Source: an uncultured Sphingomonadaceae bacterium (GTDB taxonomy: Bacteria; Pseudomonadota; Alphaproteobacteria; Sphingomonadales; Sphingomonadaceae). Taken from it: a DNA stretch of 64,000 bases. Position numbers and translations under genes: made by a program. The notes under the pieces were generated by a model that saw nothing but the letters and a program-made list of their open reading frames with translations, did no database searches and was not told where the DNA came from. Shown in pieces: positions 42,639 to 52,123 of the stretch (position 1 is the stretch's first letter; each line of letters starts with the position of its first letter). The stretch spans positions 186,001-250,000 of the forward strand of contig CANLBM010000003.1 in the NCBI GenBank assembly GCA_947488845.1, in the 5' to 3' direction.

Positions 42639-43886
42639 CTATTTCTTGTCGAATATGATCGGCAGATTGCTCAACCCGCGCAACATCATGTTGGGCGGAT
42701 AGTTGAGTTCCGCGCCTTCCCTGATCCGGATATTGTCCATGCGCTTGGCAAATTGCTGGAATGATACGGTCATTTCCTTGCGCGACAACATATTGCCGAC
42801 GCACATGTGGATGCCTTTACCGAAAGCGAGATGGGTGCGCGCATTCTTGCGGTCGACCTGAAATTCGTTCGGATTTTCGAACTGCTTGGGATCGCGGTTG
42901 GCGGCGTGATAACGCATCATCACCATCGCGCCTTTGGGCAGCATCACACCACCCAGTTCGGCATCGCGGTGCATCACCCGCCAGATGCCGGACGAGCCGC
43001 TCGACATGCGCAGCACTTCTTCCACCGCATTGGGGATCAGCGAAGGATCATCCTGAATTTTCTTGTACTGATCCGGGTTGGTGGCGAAAAGCCGCATGCC
43101 TTCGGCCAGAGCCGCCGTTGTTGTCTCATTGCCGGCGACCATCAGTTGCTGAACGATGGACAGGGATTCTGCATCGTCCAATGGACGTTCACCGTCAACC
43201 TGGGCGTTGACCAGATCTGAGAGGATATCGTTCTTCGCTTCCTTGCGCCGTTCGTCCATATTGGCTTTCAGCGCATGCTGATATTCCACCACTTCGCGCT
43301 CGGTTTCCAGCTGCCGTTCGCGGGTCATCATGCCGGAAAGCCGGTCGACAAAGGCGTTGGTCCAGCGCTTGATGGTATGGGCATCGGCGACATCGAGGCC
43401 CAGTTGCACGGCAATCGTCCGGACCGGCATCGGGATGGCATATTCATCGACAAATTCGCACTCGCCCTTGTCGATGAAATTGTCGATCAGTTCGTTCGAC
43501 ATCTCCCGCATGCTGTCTTCCAGCTTGTTCACTTTCGGCATCGAGAAGGCGAGGTTGACCAGTTTGCGGAACCGTGTGTGGACCGGCTGGTCCGCGGTCA
43601 GCAAGGTATTGACCTGCGGCCAGCCCTTTGCCTGAATCGCCTGCAATTCCTCGTCATTCTCAAGCTCTTCTTCGGATTTTCCGCCGGAGAGCAGCGCATT
43701 GAAATTGTTGGAGAAATCATCCAGCCGGCCGACGGCTTCCGAGATCAGGTCATAGTCCAGAACCACATAAGTGCCGCTTGCTTCGTCAAAAAAGACCGGC
43801 GACTTGGCGCGCTTCTCTTCATAAAATTCAAACGGATCAACCAGAACATCCGGTTGAAAAAGGGATTTTGACACGGCTTCGTTCAT
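42639..43886 (-). CDS. Cytochrome P450
   Basis: 415 residues, soluble bacterial class I type. Heme ligand in HLAFGKGIHMCVGNMLSRKEM (FG-x-G-x-H-x-C-x-G). I-helix acid/alcohol pair LMVAGNETTTAALAEG, K-helix EEVLRM. The cysteine region, the Q/R-rich NRDPKQFENPNEFQVDR and the lack of a membrane anchor support a ferredoxin-fed enzyme, but no ferredoxin or reductase gene is adjacent. The substrate is probably a small hydrophobic compound. Middle of the ABM-P450-SDR run on the minus strand. Confidence 0.93.
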   Translation of the reverse strand: MNEAVSKSLFQPDVLVDPFEFYEEKRAKSPVFFDEASGTYVVLDYDLISEAVGRLDDFSNNFNALLSGGKSEEELENDEELQAIQAKGWPQVNTLLTADQPVHTRFRKLVNLAFSMPKVNKLEDSMREMSNELIDNFIDKGECEFVDEYAIPMPVRTIAVQLGLDVADAHTIKRWTNAFVDRLSGMMTRERQLETEREVVEYQHALKANMDERRKEAKNDILSDLVNAQVDGERPLDDAESLSIVQQLMVAGNETTTAALAEGMRLFATNPDQYKKIQDDPSLIPNAVEEVLRMSSGSSGIWRVMHRDAELGGVMLPKGAMVMMRYHAANRDPKQFENPNEFQVDRKNARTHLAFGKGIHMCVGNMLSRKEMTVSFQQFAKRMDNIRIREGAELNYPPNMMLRGLSNLPIIFDKK

Positions 43887-43904
43887 GACAGATTCCTGCT
43901 TATA

Positions 43905-44246
43905 TTAGTCAAAAGATGGCGTAGGTTTGCCCTCGGCATTATAAACCGGCCCTTCGGCATCGACGCGGTATTTGGCGCTGACGGCGTTGATCAGACCAAA
44001 ACTGCCGATATGGGCAAGCATGTTGGCATAATGGACATCCTGAAAATGCTGGGCGAGGGCTTCCTCGTCGGTCCATTCTTCAAACACTTCGATGCGCGAC
44101 GGATTATGCAAATCCGCGGCCCAGCTATAGTTGAGGCAGCCTGCCTGCGTCAGAGCGCCATCGATATAGGGTTGGGCTTTCTTCAGACATTCCTCGCGTG
44201 TCGCCGGTTCCACGTCAATATGTGCAGCGATCAGTATTTTCGCCAT
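43905..44246 (-). CDS. Antibiotic-biosynthesis-monooxygenase-like protein (ABM fold)
   Basis: 113 residues. Dimeric alpha-beta-barrel: KILIAAHIDVEPATREECLKKAQPYIDGALTQAGCLNYSWAADLHNPSRIEVFEEWTDEEAL, the quinol-monooxygenase/YgiN pattern. LAQHFQDVHYANMLAHI carries the conserved histidine. The family degrades quinols or other small aromatics, or serves as a heme-free oxygenase. TAGGAGAATTTGAAGC precedes the ATG. It lies between the SnoaL-like gene (13 bases) and the P450 (18 bases). Confidence 0.87.
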   Translation of the reverse strand: MAKILIAAHIDVEPATREECLKKAQPYIDGALTQAGCLNYSWAADLHNPSRIEVFEEWTDEEALAQHFQDVHYANMLAHIGSFGLINAVSAKYRVDAEGPVYNAEGKPTPSFD

Positions 44247-44259
44247 GCTTCAAATTCTC

Positions 44260-44670
44260 CTAAAGCTTGTTGCCGCCAAATTGGGCGACAACGACAAATA
44301 TGCGTTTGCTGTAAAGCCACTGGCCATCGATTTTGACAAATTCATCATCATAGCGGCCGCCAGCAACGCGCGGCTCGCCGTTTTCGACCAAGATTTCATG
44401 AGTCTGGTAGCGGCCCGAGGCGGTATCGCCGGTAATGTCCAGCGAAGCAGGTATGCCCAGAAAACTGACGGCATCGAACTGGCTCATGGCGCCGTTCCAG
44501 AGATTGACGATATTGGTCCGGCCGACCACTTCGGTTCCCATCAGCGACCAGACCGCATCTTCCGTCCACAGCGCGCCCCAGTCGTCGGGATCCTTGCGCA
44601 GCACCGCATCGCAATAGCTGTCGTGCAATTCCCGGATGGCCAACCGGTCTTCTATTGGTCCTGAAAACAT
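44260..44670 (-). CDS. SnoaL/NTF2-like protein
   Basis: 136 residues, one SnoaL-like cone fold: IEDRLAIRELHDSYCDAVLRKDPDDWGALWTEDAVWSLMGTEVVGRTNIVNLW, then YQTHEILVENGEPRVAGGRYDDEFVKIDGQWLYSKRIFVV. His15 and Asp19 are the usual catalytic pair in cyclases and dehydratases of this fold. First gene of the four-gene operon with ABM, P450 and SDR; AGGAGAGGATGAGTCC precedes the ATG. The group looks like a small oxidative pathway for a terpenoid, steroid or aromatic substrate (inference). Confidence 0.87.
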   Translation of the reverse strand: MFSGPIEDRLAIRELHDSYCDAVLRKDPDDWGALWTEDAVWSLMGTEVVGRTNIVNLWNGAMSQFDAVSFLGIPASLDITGDTASGRYQTHEILVENGEPRVAGGRYDDEFVKIDGQWLYSKRIFVVVAQFGGNKL

Positions 44671-44754
44671 GGACTCATCCTCTCCTGATTATAGAGAGAC
44701 TACACGGCAAAAGCGCCGGAAAAACAAGCTGCCATAAGTGCTAGCGGGGGTCGA

Positions 44755-46038
44755 TCAATCGCCGCCGATCCGTTCGATATCCGCGCCCACGGCTGCGAGT
44801 TTTTCTTCCAGCCGTTCATAGCCGCGATCAAGATGGTAGATACGCTGCAGCCGGGTTTCGCCCTCTGCTGCGAGTCCGGCAATGGCCAGACTCATCGAAG
44901 CGCGCAGGTCGGTCGCCATTACCGGCGCGCCGGTCAGCTTCTTGACGCCGCGGACCACGGCGGTGCGGCCCTTGGTCTCGATATCCGCGCCCATCCGGTT
45001 GAGTTCGGGGACGTGCATGTAGCGATTCTCGAAAATCGTCTCGGTGAGGACGCTGGCGCCATCGGCGAGGCATAGCATCGCCATCAGCTGGGCCTGCATG
45101 TCCGTGGCCAGGCCTGGATAAGGGGCGGTGGACAGGGTGAGTGGCTTGAGCTTGCCGTCGGACGAGACCTTGATTCCCTTGGCATGGATATCGATTTGCA
45201 GACCCGCAAGGCGTAGCGCGTCCAGCGTCGCTTCCATTTCGTCGGCCTTGGCTGCCAGCAGATCGACCTCGCCACCGGCAATGCCGACGGCGCAGGCGTA
45301 GCTGCCCGCTTCGATCCGGTCCGACATCACGCGATAGGTGCAGCCGTGCAGCCGGTCGACGCCAGTAATCGTCAGAGTCGAAGAGCCGATCCCCTCAATT
45401 TCCGAACCCATGGCCACCAGCATGTTGCAAAGATCGACAATCTCCGGTTCCCGTGCGGCATTTTTGAGGATGCTGGTGCCCTTTGCCAGCACCGCTGCCA
45501 TCAAGGCATTTTCCGTGGCGCCGACCGAGACGACCGGAAAGGTGAAATCTCCGCCGGGCAGGCCGCCGTCGGGCACGCGGGCGATCACATAGCCGCTGGT
45601 TGTTTCGATCGTGGCGCCGAGCGCTTCGATCGCCTTGAGATGAAGGTCGATCGGGCGGTTGCCGATGGCGCAGCCGCCGGGCAGCGAGACGCGGCATTCG
45701 CCGGCGCGCGCCAGCAAGGGGCCGAGAACCAGTATCGAGGCCCGCATCTTGCGAACAATATCATAAGGCGCCTCGGTCGAGGTGATCCGGCCCGCCTTGA
45801 GCGTCATCACCCGGCCGAAATCTTCCGGCCGTGCCCCTTCGATCGTGGTCGAAACGCCGAGCTGGTTGAGCAAATGGCCAAAACTGTCGACATCGGCCAG
45901 TCGAGGCAGGTTGCGCAGCGTAACCGGTTCATCGGTCAGCAGCGCGCAAGGCAGGAGAGTCAAAGCGCTGTTTTTTGCGCCGGAGATGGGAATGGTGCCA
46001 GACAGCCGGTTGCCGCCGCGTATCGAGATAATATCCAT
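44755..46038 (-). CDS. murA: UDP-N-acetylglucosamine 1-carboxyvinyltransferase
   Basis: 427 residues, normal. First committed step of peptidoglycan synthesis. The catalytic cysteine is present in [19 protein letters not shown]; the start [26 protein letters not shown] is standard, and [19 protein letters not shown] also matches. With this Cys the enzyme should be fosfomycin-sensitive. A 76-base gap separates it from trpS upstream. Confidence 0.97.
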   Translation of the reverse strand: MDIISIRGGNRLSGTIPISGAKNSALTLLPCALLTDEPVTLRNLPRLADVDSFGHLLNQLGVSTTIEGARPEDFGRVMTLKAGRITSTEAPYDIVRKMRASILVLGPLLARAGECRVSLPGGCAIGNRPIDLHLKAIEALGATIETTSGYVIARVPDGGLPGGDFTFPVVSVGATENALMAAVLAKGTSILKNAAREPEIVDLCNMLVAMGSEIEGIGSSTLTITGVDRLHGCTYRVMSDRIEAGSYACAVGIAGGEVDLLAAKADEMEATLDALRLAGLQIDIHAKGIKVSSDGKLKPLTLSTAPYPGLATDMQAQLMAMLCLADGASVLTETIFENRYMHVPELNRMGADIETKGRTAVVRGVKKLTGAPVMATDLRASMSLAIAGLAAEGETRLQRIYHLDRGYERLEEKLAAVGADIERIGGD

Positions 46039-46114
46039 GGTCTAGCATTGGTCGAATTTGACGAGACAGGCAAGCCCAATAGCGGGTTTCTGACAGGCGG
46101 TGCGCCGTCAAATG

Positions 46115-47110
46115 CTAGTCGCGCAACAGTCCCAGCGCCGCATAAGCCGACTCCAGTGTCGGTTGCGCCATGGCAGAGGCTTTCTCCGAGCCGCTTCGTA
46201 AAATCGCATCAATCGCGGTCTCGTCCTTGCGCAATTCCTCGAACCGCTGGCGGATCGGTGACAATTTGCTTACCGCCAGATCGGCCAGCGCCGGTTTGAA
46301 GGCGCCAAAGCCTTGACCGGCATATTCGGCGAGCACGGCGTCCTGCGACTGATCGGCCAGAGCAGCATATATACCAATAAGGTTTTTCGCTTCCGGGCGC
46401 TCGGCAAGATCATCCAGATTGTCGGGCAAGGGCTCGGGATCGGTTTTGGCCTTCTTCAGCTTTCGCGCGATCGTGTCATCGTCGTCGGTCATATTGATCC
46501 GGCTGAGATCGGACGGGTCGGACTTGCTCATTTTTGCATTGCCGTCGCGCAGGCTCATGATCCGCGCCGCTGTCTTGCCGATAAACGGTTCCGGCAGGAC
46601 GAATGTTTCGGTACCGGTATCGCTGTTGAATTTTGTCGCGATGTCGCGGGCCAGTTCGAGATGCTGCTTCTGGTCGTCCCCCACCGGAACGTGGGTAGTC
46701 TGATAGAGCAGTACGTCTGCTGCCTGCAGTACCGGATAGCCCAGCAGGCCCAAAGAGGAGCGCTGTTTGTGCTTGCCGGATTTTTCCTTGAACTGGGTCA
46801 TCCGGTCGAGCCAGCCCATCGGGGTGTTGCAGATGAGCAACCACGCCAGCTCGGCGTGCGCCGGCACCCGGGCCTGATTGAACAGGATCGATTTTTCCGG
46901 ATCGACCCCGGCAGCAACCAGCGCCGCGACCATTTCGCGACAGTTCGTGGCGAGTTCAACGGGATCATTGTGGACGGTGATGGCGTGGAGATCGGCGAGG
47001 AAAAACAGGCATTCGCCTTCATCCTGCATCTTCACCCAGTTCTTGATCGCGCCCAGATAATTGCCGAGATGGAGATTTCCCGTTGGCTGGATGCCCGATA
47101 CCGTCCGCAT
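46115..47110 (-). CDS. trpS: Tryptophanyl-tRNA synthetase
   Basis: 331 residues, class I synthetase. HIGH-like PTGNLHLGNYLGAIKNW at the N-terminus, KMSKS as NAKMSKSDPSDLSR, and the tryptophan site region LLYQTTHVPVGDDQKQHLELARDIA. ATG 47110, preceded by GAAGGAAGCTTATAAT, starts one base after the murJ stop at 47112; the longer frame to 47128 overlaps murJ. murJ, trpS and murA form a run with short gaps. Confidence 0.96.
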   Translation of the reverse strand: MRTVSGIQPTGNLHLGNYLGAIKNWVKMQDEGECLFFLADLHAITVHNDPVELATNCREMVAALVAAGVDPEKSILFNQARVPAHAELAWLLICNTPMGWLDRMTQFKEKSGKHKQRSSLGLLGYPVLQAADVLLYQTTHVPVGDDQKQHLELARDIATKFNSDTGTETFVLPEPFIGKTAARIMSLRDGNAKMSKSDPSDLSRINMTDDDDTIARKLKKAKTDPEPLPDNLDDLAERPEAKNLIGIYAALADQSQDAVLAEYAGQGFGAFKPALADLAVSKLSPIRQRFEELRKDETAIDAILRSGSEKASAMAQPTLESAYAALGLLRD

Positions 47111-47111
47111 A

Positions 47112-48704
47112 TTATAAGCTTCCTTCACTTGCAGCGTCTTCCGCCGCTTTCTTCTTGGTCAACATGGTGATCTTGTTACGGTCTACCGCTCCGGTCAACC
47201 ACGCCAGTGCCGCATAAACCAGGCCGCCGACGCTGACCAGCGCAGTGATCGATCCGGCCCGCTCCCAGATCGAGCCGATATACAGAGCTTCGCCGATCGG
47301 AGCGGCATAAATCAGCACTGCGGCCATGCCCGCGGCCGACAATGTAATCCGCCCGATCCGGAGCAAGAGCGACCATTCGAGATGGAAATGGCCGCGCCGG
47401 TGGAGCATGAAATAGAGCATCGCGCAATTGCACCAGGCGGCCATGGCACCTGCAAAAGCGAGCCCCTTGATACCATATATAGGTATCAGAATCAGGTTGA
47501 GTGCGACGTTGATGAGCAGGGATAGTCCCGCGGTATAGACCGGTGTCTTGGTATCTCTCCGCGCGAAGAAACCGGGGATCAGGACCTTCACCAGCACATA
47601 AGCGGGCAGGCCGACGACAAGAGCCGATACGACAGCGGAGGTGGTCTCGCCGTCGCCAGCGGTAAATTTGCCGCCGACATAGAAGGAAGTGACCAGGGGG
47701 CCGGCGGCGAAGAACAAGGCTATGGCGGCCGGGATAGTGATCAGCATGGCCAGTTCCACCGCATTGCTTTGCAGCCTCTGGGCGCCACCGAGATCATCCT
47801 TGGCGATGAAGCGGGACAGGGCGGGCAATATCGCGGTCCCGAGCGCGATACCGATAATGCCGAGGGGCAATTGGTTCAGGCGGTCGGCCATGGCCAGATA
47901 GACGAAAGAGCCTTCCGGCAGTCGTCCGAGGAAGAAGAGGTCAAGGAAACGGCTGATCTGATAGATGCCGGCGCCGAATACTGCCGGGAGGATCAGCACA
48001 CCCAATTCTTTTACATCGGCATTGAATTTGGGCATTCTGATCGGAAAGCGAAATCCGGTCTTCCGCGCCCAGTAATAGAGCCAGAGCATTTGCACCAGTC
48101 CGGCCGTCGACACGGCAATCGCCAGAAAATAGGCGGTCTGGCGCGGGTCGTCTCCGCCGTTCACCAAATGGGCCGCGAGCAAGGCAGTGATCATGCAGAG
48201 ATTGAGCATGATCGGCGCTGCTGCTGCTGCTGCAAAGCGGCTGAGCGAGTTGAGTATCGCGGCGAATAGCGTCGTGATGCTGATCAGGCCGAGGTAGGGA
48301 AAGGTCAGCCGCGCGAGCGTCAGGGCAAAACTGTCAGACCGCCCGCCGCGTCCGAAATCATCGATCAGCCAGAGCAGGCCGGGCATGGCTATCATCATGA
48401 CGGCTGTGAAAACCAGCAGGATCGGTACGAATACCGACAGCACGTCAATCACGAAATTCTGCGCTGCCGTGCGCTGTTCATCGGCCTCCATCTTGCGGTT
48501 GAACAGAGGGACGAAGGCGGCAGAAAATGCGCCTTCCGCAAACAGGCGCCGGAATATATTGGGCAACTGAAACGCCAGTTGCCAGGCGTCAGCTGCCGCG
48601 CCCGCTCCGAGGATCCGGGCCAGCATGATATCGCGGACAAAGCCGAAAATACGACTGACCAACGTCAGCCCAGCGATTGTTCCGGTCGATTTCAGCAGGT
48701 TCAT
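47112..48704 (-). CDS. murJ: Lipid II flippase
   Basis: 530 residues with ~14 membrane helices, MurJ/MviN. Start MNLLKSTGTIAGLTLVSRIFGFVRDIMLARILGAGAAADAWQLAFQLPNIFRRLFAEGAFSAAFVP is the classic signature with the essential arginines and aspartate in helices 1-2. It flips lipid II to the periplasm. secB ends 23 bases upstream on the same strand. Confidence 0.96.
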   Translation of the reverse strand: MNLLKSTGTIAGLTLVSRIFGFVRDIMLARILGAGAAADAWQLAFQLPNIFRRLFAEGAFSAAFVPLFNRKMEADEQRTAAQNFVIDVLSVFVPILLVFTAVMMIAMPGLLWLIDDFGRGGRSDSFALTLARLTFPYLGLISITTLFAAILNSLSRFAAAAAAPIMLNLCMITALLAAHLVNGGDDPRQTAYFLAIAVSTAGLVQMLWLYYWARKTGFRFPIRMPKFNADVKELGVLILPAVFGAGIYQISRFLDLFFLGRLPEGSFVYLAMADRLNQLPLGIIGIALGTAILPALSRFIAKDDLGGAQRLQSNAVELAMLITIPAAIALFFAAGPLVTSFYVGGKFTAGDGETTSAVVSALVVGLPAYVLVKVLIPGFFARRDTKTPVYTAGLSLLINVALNLILIPIYGIKGLAFAGAMAAWCNCAMLYFMLHRRGHFHLEWSLLLRIGRITLSAAGMAAVLIYAAPIGEALYIGSIWERAGSITALVSVGGLVYAALAWLTGAVDRNKITMLTKKKAAEDAASEGSL

Positions 48705-48727
48705 GCCTGCTATCCTAGCAAGAGGGT

Positions 48728-49270
48728 TTAAGCGTTGCCAACCGGCTGTTCGCCCGCTTGCTCTGCTGCCATCTGTTCGCGCTGCTGCAAATAGAGCGCA
48801 GTGAAATCAATCGGTTCGAGCAACAAGGCCTGAAACCCGGCGTCGCGGACTGCATCTGAAATGATCGCCCGGGCGAACGGGAAGAGAAGTCGCGGTGCTT
48901 CGGCGAAAAGAAACGGATGCGCCTGTTCCTCGGACACATTGCGCAACCCGAAGAGACCGCAATAGAGCAGCTCTACGGCGAAGGCGACGCCTTCATCGGC
49001 TTTTGCCGTCACTTCGATTTTCAGTTCAACTTCATGGACTTCATCCGAGACTTTTGACGAACCGATATTGAACTGCACATCAATCTGCGGCTGCGCGTTC
49101 CATTGATAAACATCCGGTGCGTTCGGATTCTCGACGGAAAGATCCTTCACATATTGCGAGATCACACCAATTTGTGGCTGGGTGTCTGCGCCATTGGCCA
49201 GTGGATCGGGAGTCGTCACGTTTCCAGATGGGTTCGCGCCGGATTCGTTTGTGTCATTCTCGTCAGCCAT
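48728..49270 (-). CDS. secB: Protein-export chaperone SecB
   Basis: 180 residues. Tetrameric chaperone that holds preproteins for SecA. The SecB core begins ISQYVKDLSVENPNAP and has the hydrophobic-groove pattern PQIDVQFNIGSSKVSDEVHEVELKIEVTAKADEGVAFAVELLYCGLFGL and FARAIISDAVRDAGFQALLLEPIDF. The N-terminal ~35-residue acidic extension and Q/E-rich tail are usual in alphaproteobacteria. GAAAGGACAGGCCCG precedes the ATG. It is divergent from the Tim44-like gene. Confidence 0.95.
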   Translation of the reverse strand: MADENDTNESGANPSGNVTTPDPLANGADTQPQIGVISQYVKDLSVENPNAPDVYQWNAQPQIDVQFNIGSSKVSDEVHEVELKIEVTAKADEGVAFAVELLYCGLFGLRNVSEEQAHPFLFAEAPRLLFPFARAIISDAVRDAGFQALLLEPIDFTALYLQQREQMAAEQAGEQPVGNA

Positions 49271-49535
49271 CGGGCCTGTCCTTTCGGAAAATCAGTCAGA
49301 AATGTCTTTTGACGGATATTGCGCCGCCGTTCGCAGCGCGCCTAGCAGGCGATGGAAGCGAGAGCAATTAAAGAGTTAACCGGAGTAACGCAGCCCGGCA
49401 TTGCGCCGAATTCGTCAGCACCGGTTCACAAATCGGCCGGTACAACATACTGGCCGATTGCGGCTTGGCGGCTTTTTCTTTAATGCCGTTTGAAACCGGC
49501 CCTTTTTCTGCCTATGTATAGGGCAACAGGAAAGA

Positions 49536-50213
49536 TTGGATTCTGAAGTGACCATCGAAATCGTATTATTGGCAATGGTAGCGGCCTTTCTCGGCTTGCG
49601 GCTTTACTCTGTGCTCGGCAAACGCACCGGCCACGAGCAGGAACATACGCCAAGGAGCATTGAGCCGCGCGCGAACGACCGCCGACCATTGGACGATGCC
49701 AAACCGCATGTTCCTGATGTTGCGCCAGCGCAAGCGGGCACGCCGGCGATGGTCTATGACAGCAGCGCCGAAGCCGGCATGCGGGAAATCCTGAGCGCCG
49801 ACCGCAATTTTGATGTGGGCCGGTTCCTCGAGGGTTCACAGGCCGCTTATGGCATGATCCTCGAAGCCTTCTGGAAGGGCGACAAGGAAGAATTGAAGCT
49901 TCTGTGCGACGATGATGTGTACGAGAGTTTCGTCGAAGTCATCGACGCGCGTGAAAAGCGCGGCGAAGTGCTGGAAAACCAGCTGGTGCGGATCGACAAT
50001 GCGCGCATTTCCGAAGCCGAATATCGTCGGCCTGTCGCGCGTATCACGGTGCAATTTGATGCCGACATAGCTGCGGTGGTCAAAGACAAAAAGGGCAATT
50101 TGATCGGCGGCTCGCTATCCGACGCGGCCGAAACCCACGATGTCTGGACGTTCAGCCGTGATCTTTCCAGCGCCGATCCCAATTGGCTGCTCGACGAGAC
50201 CGATGAGGCCTGA
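49536..50213 (+). CDS. Tim44/TimA-like membrane-associated protein
   Basis: 225 residues. One N-terminal membrane helix (IEIVLLAMVAAFLGLRLYSVLG) is followed by a linker and the Tim44-like domain (FDVGRFLEGSQAAYGMILEAFWKGDKEELKLLCDDDVYESFVEVIDAR). Alphaproteobacterial TimA is the presumed ancestor of the mitochondrial import motor subunit; it may aid inner-membrane protein traffic, which fits SecB next door across a shared promoter region. TTG 49536 with AGGAAAG upstream is the best start; a GTG four codons later is possible. mltA follows. Confidence 0.88.
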   Translation: MDSEVTIEIVLLAMVAAFLGLRLYSVLGKRTGHEQEHTPRSIEPRANDRRPLDDAKPHVPDVAPAQAGTPAMVYDSSAEAGMREILSADRNFDVGRFLEGSQAAYGMILEAFWKGDKEELKLLCDDDVYESFVEVIDAREKRGEVLENQLVRIDNARISEAEYRRPVARITVQFDADIAAVVKDKKGNLIGGSLSDAAETHDVWTFSRDLSSADPNWLLDETDEA

Positions 50214-50238
50214 CCCTCAGCCGTCACGGAACAGCATC

Positions 50239-51516
50239 ATGAAAATCGGAACGCTTTTTGGCGCGCTGACGCTGTTCAGCGCCTGTTCGATGTCAATCAT
50301 CCCGCAGGGGGCAGCACAAAGCCAACCCGCCGCGCAGCAGAGTGCCAGCGGATCGGGTCAGGGCTCAACCATAGTGAACGATCCGAGCCGCGCCTTCCGG
50401 ACGGTCGATGCGACCCAGCTTGTGAAAATCGGGAATGATCCGACCCGTGCTCTGGGCACCGGCATTGCTGCCGGGCCGGATATTGCGTCGCTCAATCTCT
50501 CGCAAACCAAAGCCTCCTCGGCCCTCGACTCCTTTCGTACCAGCTGTTCCTCGCTGGTCCGGCGGGAAGACAATAGCGGATTGACCAATGGCGCAGATTG
50601 GCAATTGTCGTGCGATGCCGCCCAGAGCTGGCCAGCCAATGACGCGGCACGGTTTTTCACATCCTATTTTGAAGCCGTTCAGGTCGGTGACGGAGCGGCC
50701 TTCGCGACCGGCTATTTCGAACCGCAAATCCGTGGATCGCGGATCAGGAACAGCAATTATACGGTTCCGGTCTACCGGCGACCGGACAATCTGGTCGACG
50801 TCGATCTCGGTCTGTTTTCCCAAGAGCTGAAAGACAAGCGCGTCCGCGGCAAGGTCGACGGCACCAAATTGGTCCCGTTCGAAGACAGAGCGGCAATTGA
50901 CGACGGCGCGATCGCCGGTCAGGGGCTCGAGATTGCCTGGGCCCAGGATTATATCGAATTTTTCTTTCTGCAGATTCAGGGTAGCGGCCGACTGGCGCTG
51001 CCCGACGGTTCGGTAATGCGAATCGGCTATGCCGGGCAGAACGGGCATGATTATACTGGCATCGGTCGGGTGATGCGCGAACGCGGTCTGCTCGCTGACG
51101 GCAAGACCAACATGCAGGGAATTGTCGAATGGCTGCGGGCGAATCCTGCGGAAGGCATGCGGATCATGCGCGAGAATCAAAGCTATGTCTTCTTCACCGA
51201 ACTGACCGGCCCGGGCCCTTTGGGTGCCATGGGTCATCCTGTCGTCGCGCGGACCTCGGTTGCTGCAGACCGGATGTTCGTGCCCCTGGGAGCCCCCGTC
51301 TTTCTCGACATGGAACATAATATTGCCGATGGCCTGTGGGTAGCGCAGGACAGCGGCGGGGCGATCAAGGGACCCAACCGCTTTGATACATTCTGGGGTG
51401 CGGGCGAAGAGGCGGCGCAAATAGCCGGCGGCATGTCTTCACGGGGCAAGGCGCTGATCTTTCTTCCCAAAGGTAGTTTCTCCCGACTTTCGTCTCAACC
51501 TGCTTCGGGCGATTAG
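50239..51516 (+). CDS. mltA: Membrane-bound lytic murein transglycosylase A
   Basis: 425 residues. Lipobox FSAC (Cys16), so a lipoprotein. The MltA domain spans FEAVQVGDGAAFATGYFEPQIRGSRIRNSNYTVPVYRRPDNLVDVDL to GRLALPDGSVMRIGYAGQNGHDYTGIGRVM. The 3D domain with catalytic aspartates follows (FFTELTGPGPLGAMGHPVVA, GLWVAQDSGGAIKGPNRFDTFWG). It cleaves peptidoglycan glycan strands to anhydro-muropeptides. ATG 50239 starts the signal peptide; the longer frame lies inside the tim44-like gene. smr follows three bases after its stop. Confidence 0.94.
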   Translation: MKIGTLFGALTLFSACSMSIIPQGAAQSQPAAQQSASGSGQGSTIVNDPSRAFRTVDATQLVKIGNDPTRALGTGIAAGPDIASLNLSQTKASSALDSFRTSCSSLVRREDNSGLTNGADWQLSCDAAQSWPANDAARFFTSYFEAVQVGDGAAFATGYFEPQIRGSRIRNSNYTVPVYRRPDNLVDVDLGLFSQELKDKRVRGKVDGTKLVPFEDRAAIDDGAIAGQGLEIAWAQDYIEFFFLQIQGSGRLALPDGSVMRIGYAGQNGHDYTGIGRVMRERGLLADGKTNMQGIVEWLRANPAEGMRIMRENQSYVFFTELTGPGPLGAMGHPVVARTSVAADRMFVPLGAPVFLDMEHNIADGLWVAQDSGGAIKGPNRFDTFWGAGEEAAQIAGGMSSRGKALIFLPKGSFSRLSSQPASGD

Positions 51517-51519
51517 ACC

Positions 51520-52080
51520 GTGTCCGACCGGCCCCTTACCGCCGGTGAAAAGGCGCTCTGGCGGAAATTTATCGAGACCGTGGAGCCGCTCGATCACGGG
51601 CGGGTGAAACGCATAGAATCGCTTCCCGTCGCCAGGGAGCGGGTGCAGGATGCCGGATCAATCACAGCAGAATATTTTGGCGGCCAGCCCGGCAAGGCTG
51701 TTCCGTTGCGCGATCAGAAACCGGTGCCGACCCGACACGGCCTCGATGGCGGCTGGGACCGTCGCTTGGCCAAGGGGATCATTCAGCCAGATGTTACCAT
51801 CGATCTTCACGGCTACAGCCTGTCGTCGGCGCATGGGCGTCTCGACAGTGCGCTGGAACTGAGCATCGCGGCCGGTCATCGCGCCATTCTGCTGATTACC
51901 GGCAAGGCCCGCAGCGACGAGGAGCGCAGCCGTGCTGGCGGTCGTGGAGCGATACGGTCTGCTATATCCGACTGGCTCGCAGCATCGCGCCATGCCTCCC
52001 GTATTGCGACTGTCCGCAGTGCCCATCCGCGGCATGGCGGCGCGGGGGCGCTCTATATCATATTGCGCCGTCCGCGCTGA
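51520..52080 (+). CDS. Smr-domain protein
   Basis: 186 residues. C-terminal Smr (small MutS-related) nuclease-like domain: TIDLHGYSLSSAHGRLDSALELSIAAGHRAILLITGKAR, then SAHPRHGGAGALYIILRR. DLHG and the H-G-G-x-G motif mark a possible nicking or RNA-cleaving domain. The N-terminal ~90 residues are a charged linker, as in YdaL-like proteins. GTG start three bases after the mltA stop, so it is coupled with mltA. It converges with dapE 43 bases away. Confidence 0.9.
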   Translation: MSDRPLTAGEKALWRKFIETVEPLDHGRVKRIESLPVARERVQDAGSITAEYFGGQPGKAVPLRDQKPVPTRHGLDGGWDRRLAKGIIQPDVTIDLHGYSLSSAHGRLDSALELSIAAGHRAILLITGKARSDEERSRAGGRGAIRSAISDWLAASRHASRIATVRSAHPRHGGAGALYIILRRPR

Positions 52081-52123
52081 GTAGCGCACTTGCCGGATAG
52101 GGAATGACTGTTTTCAAATATAG

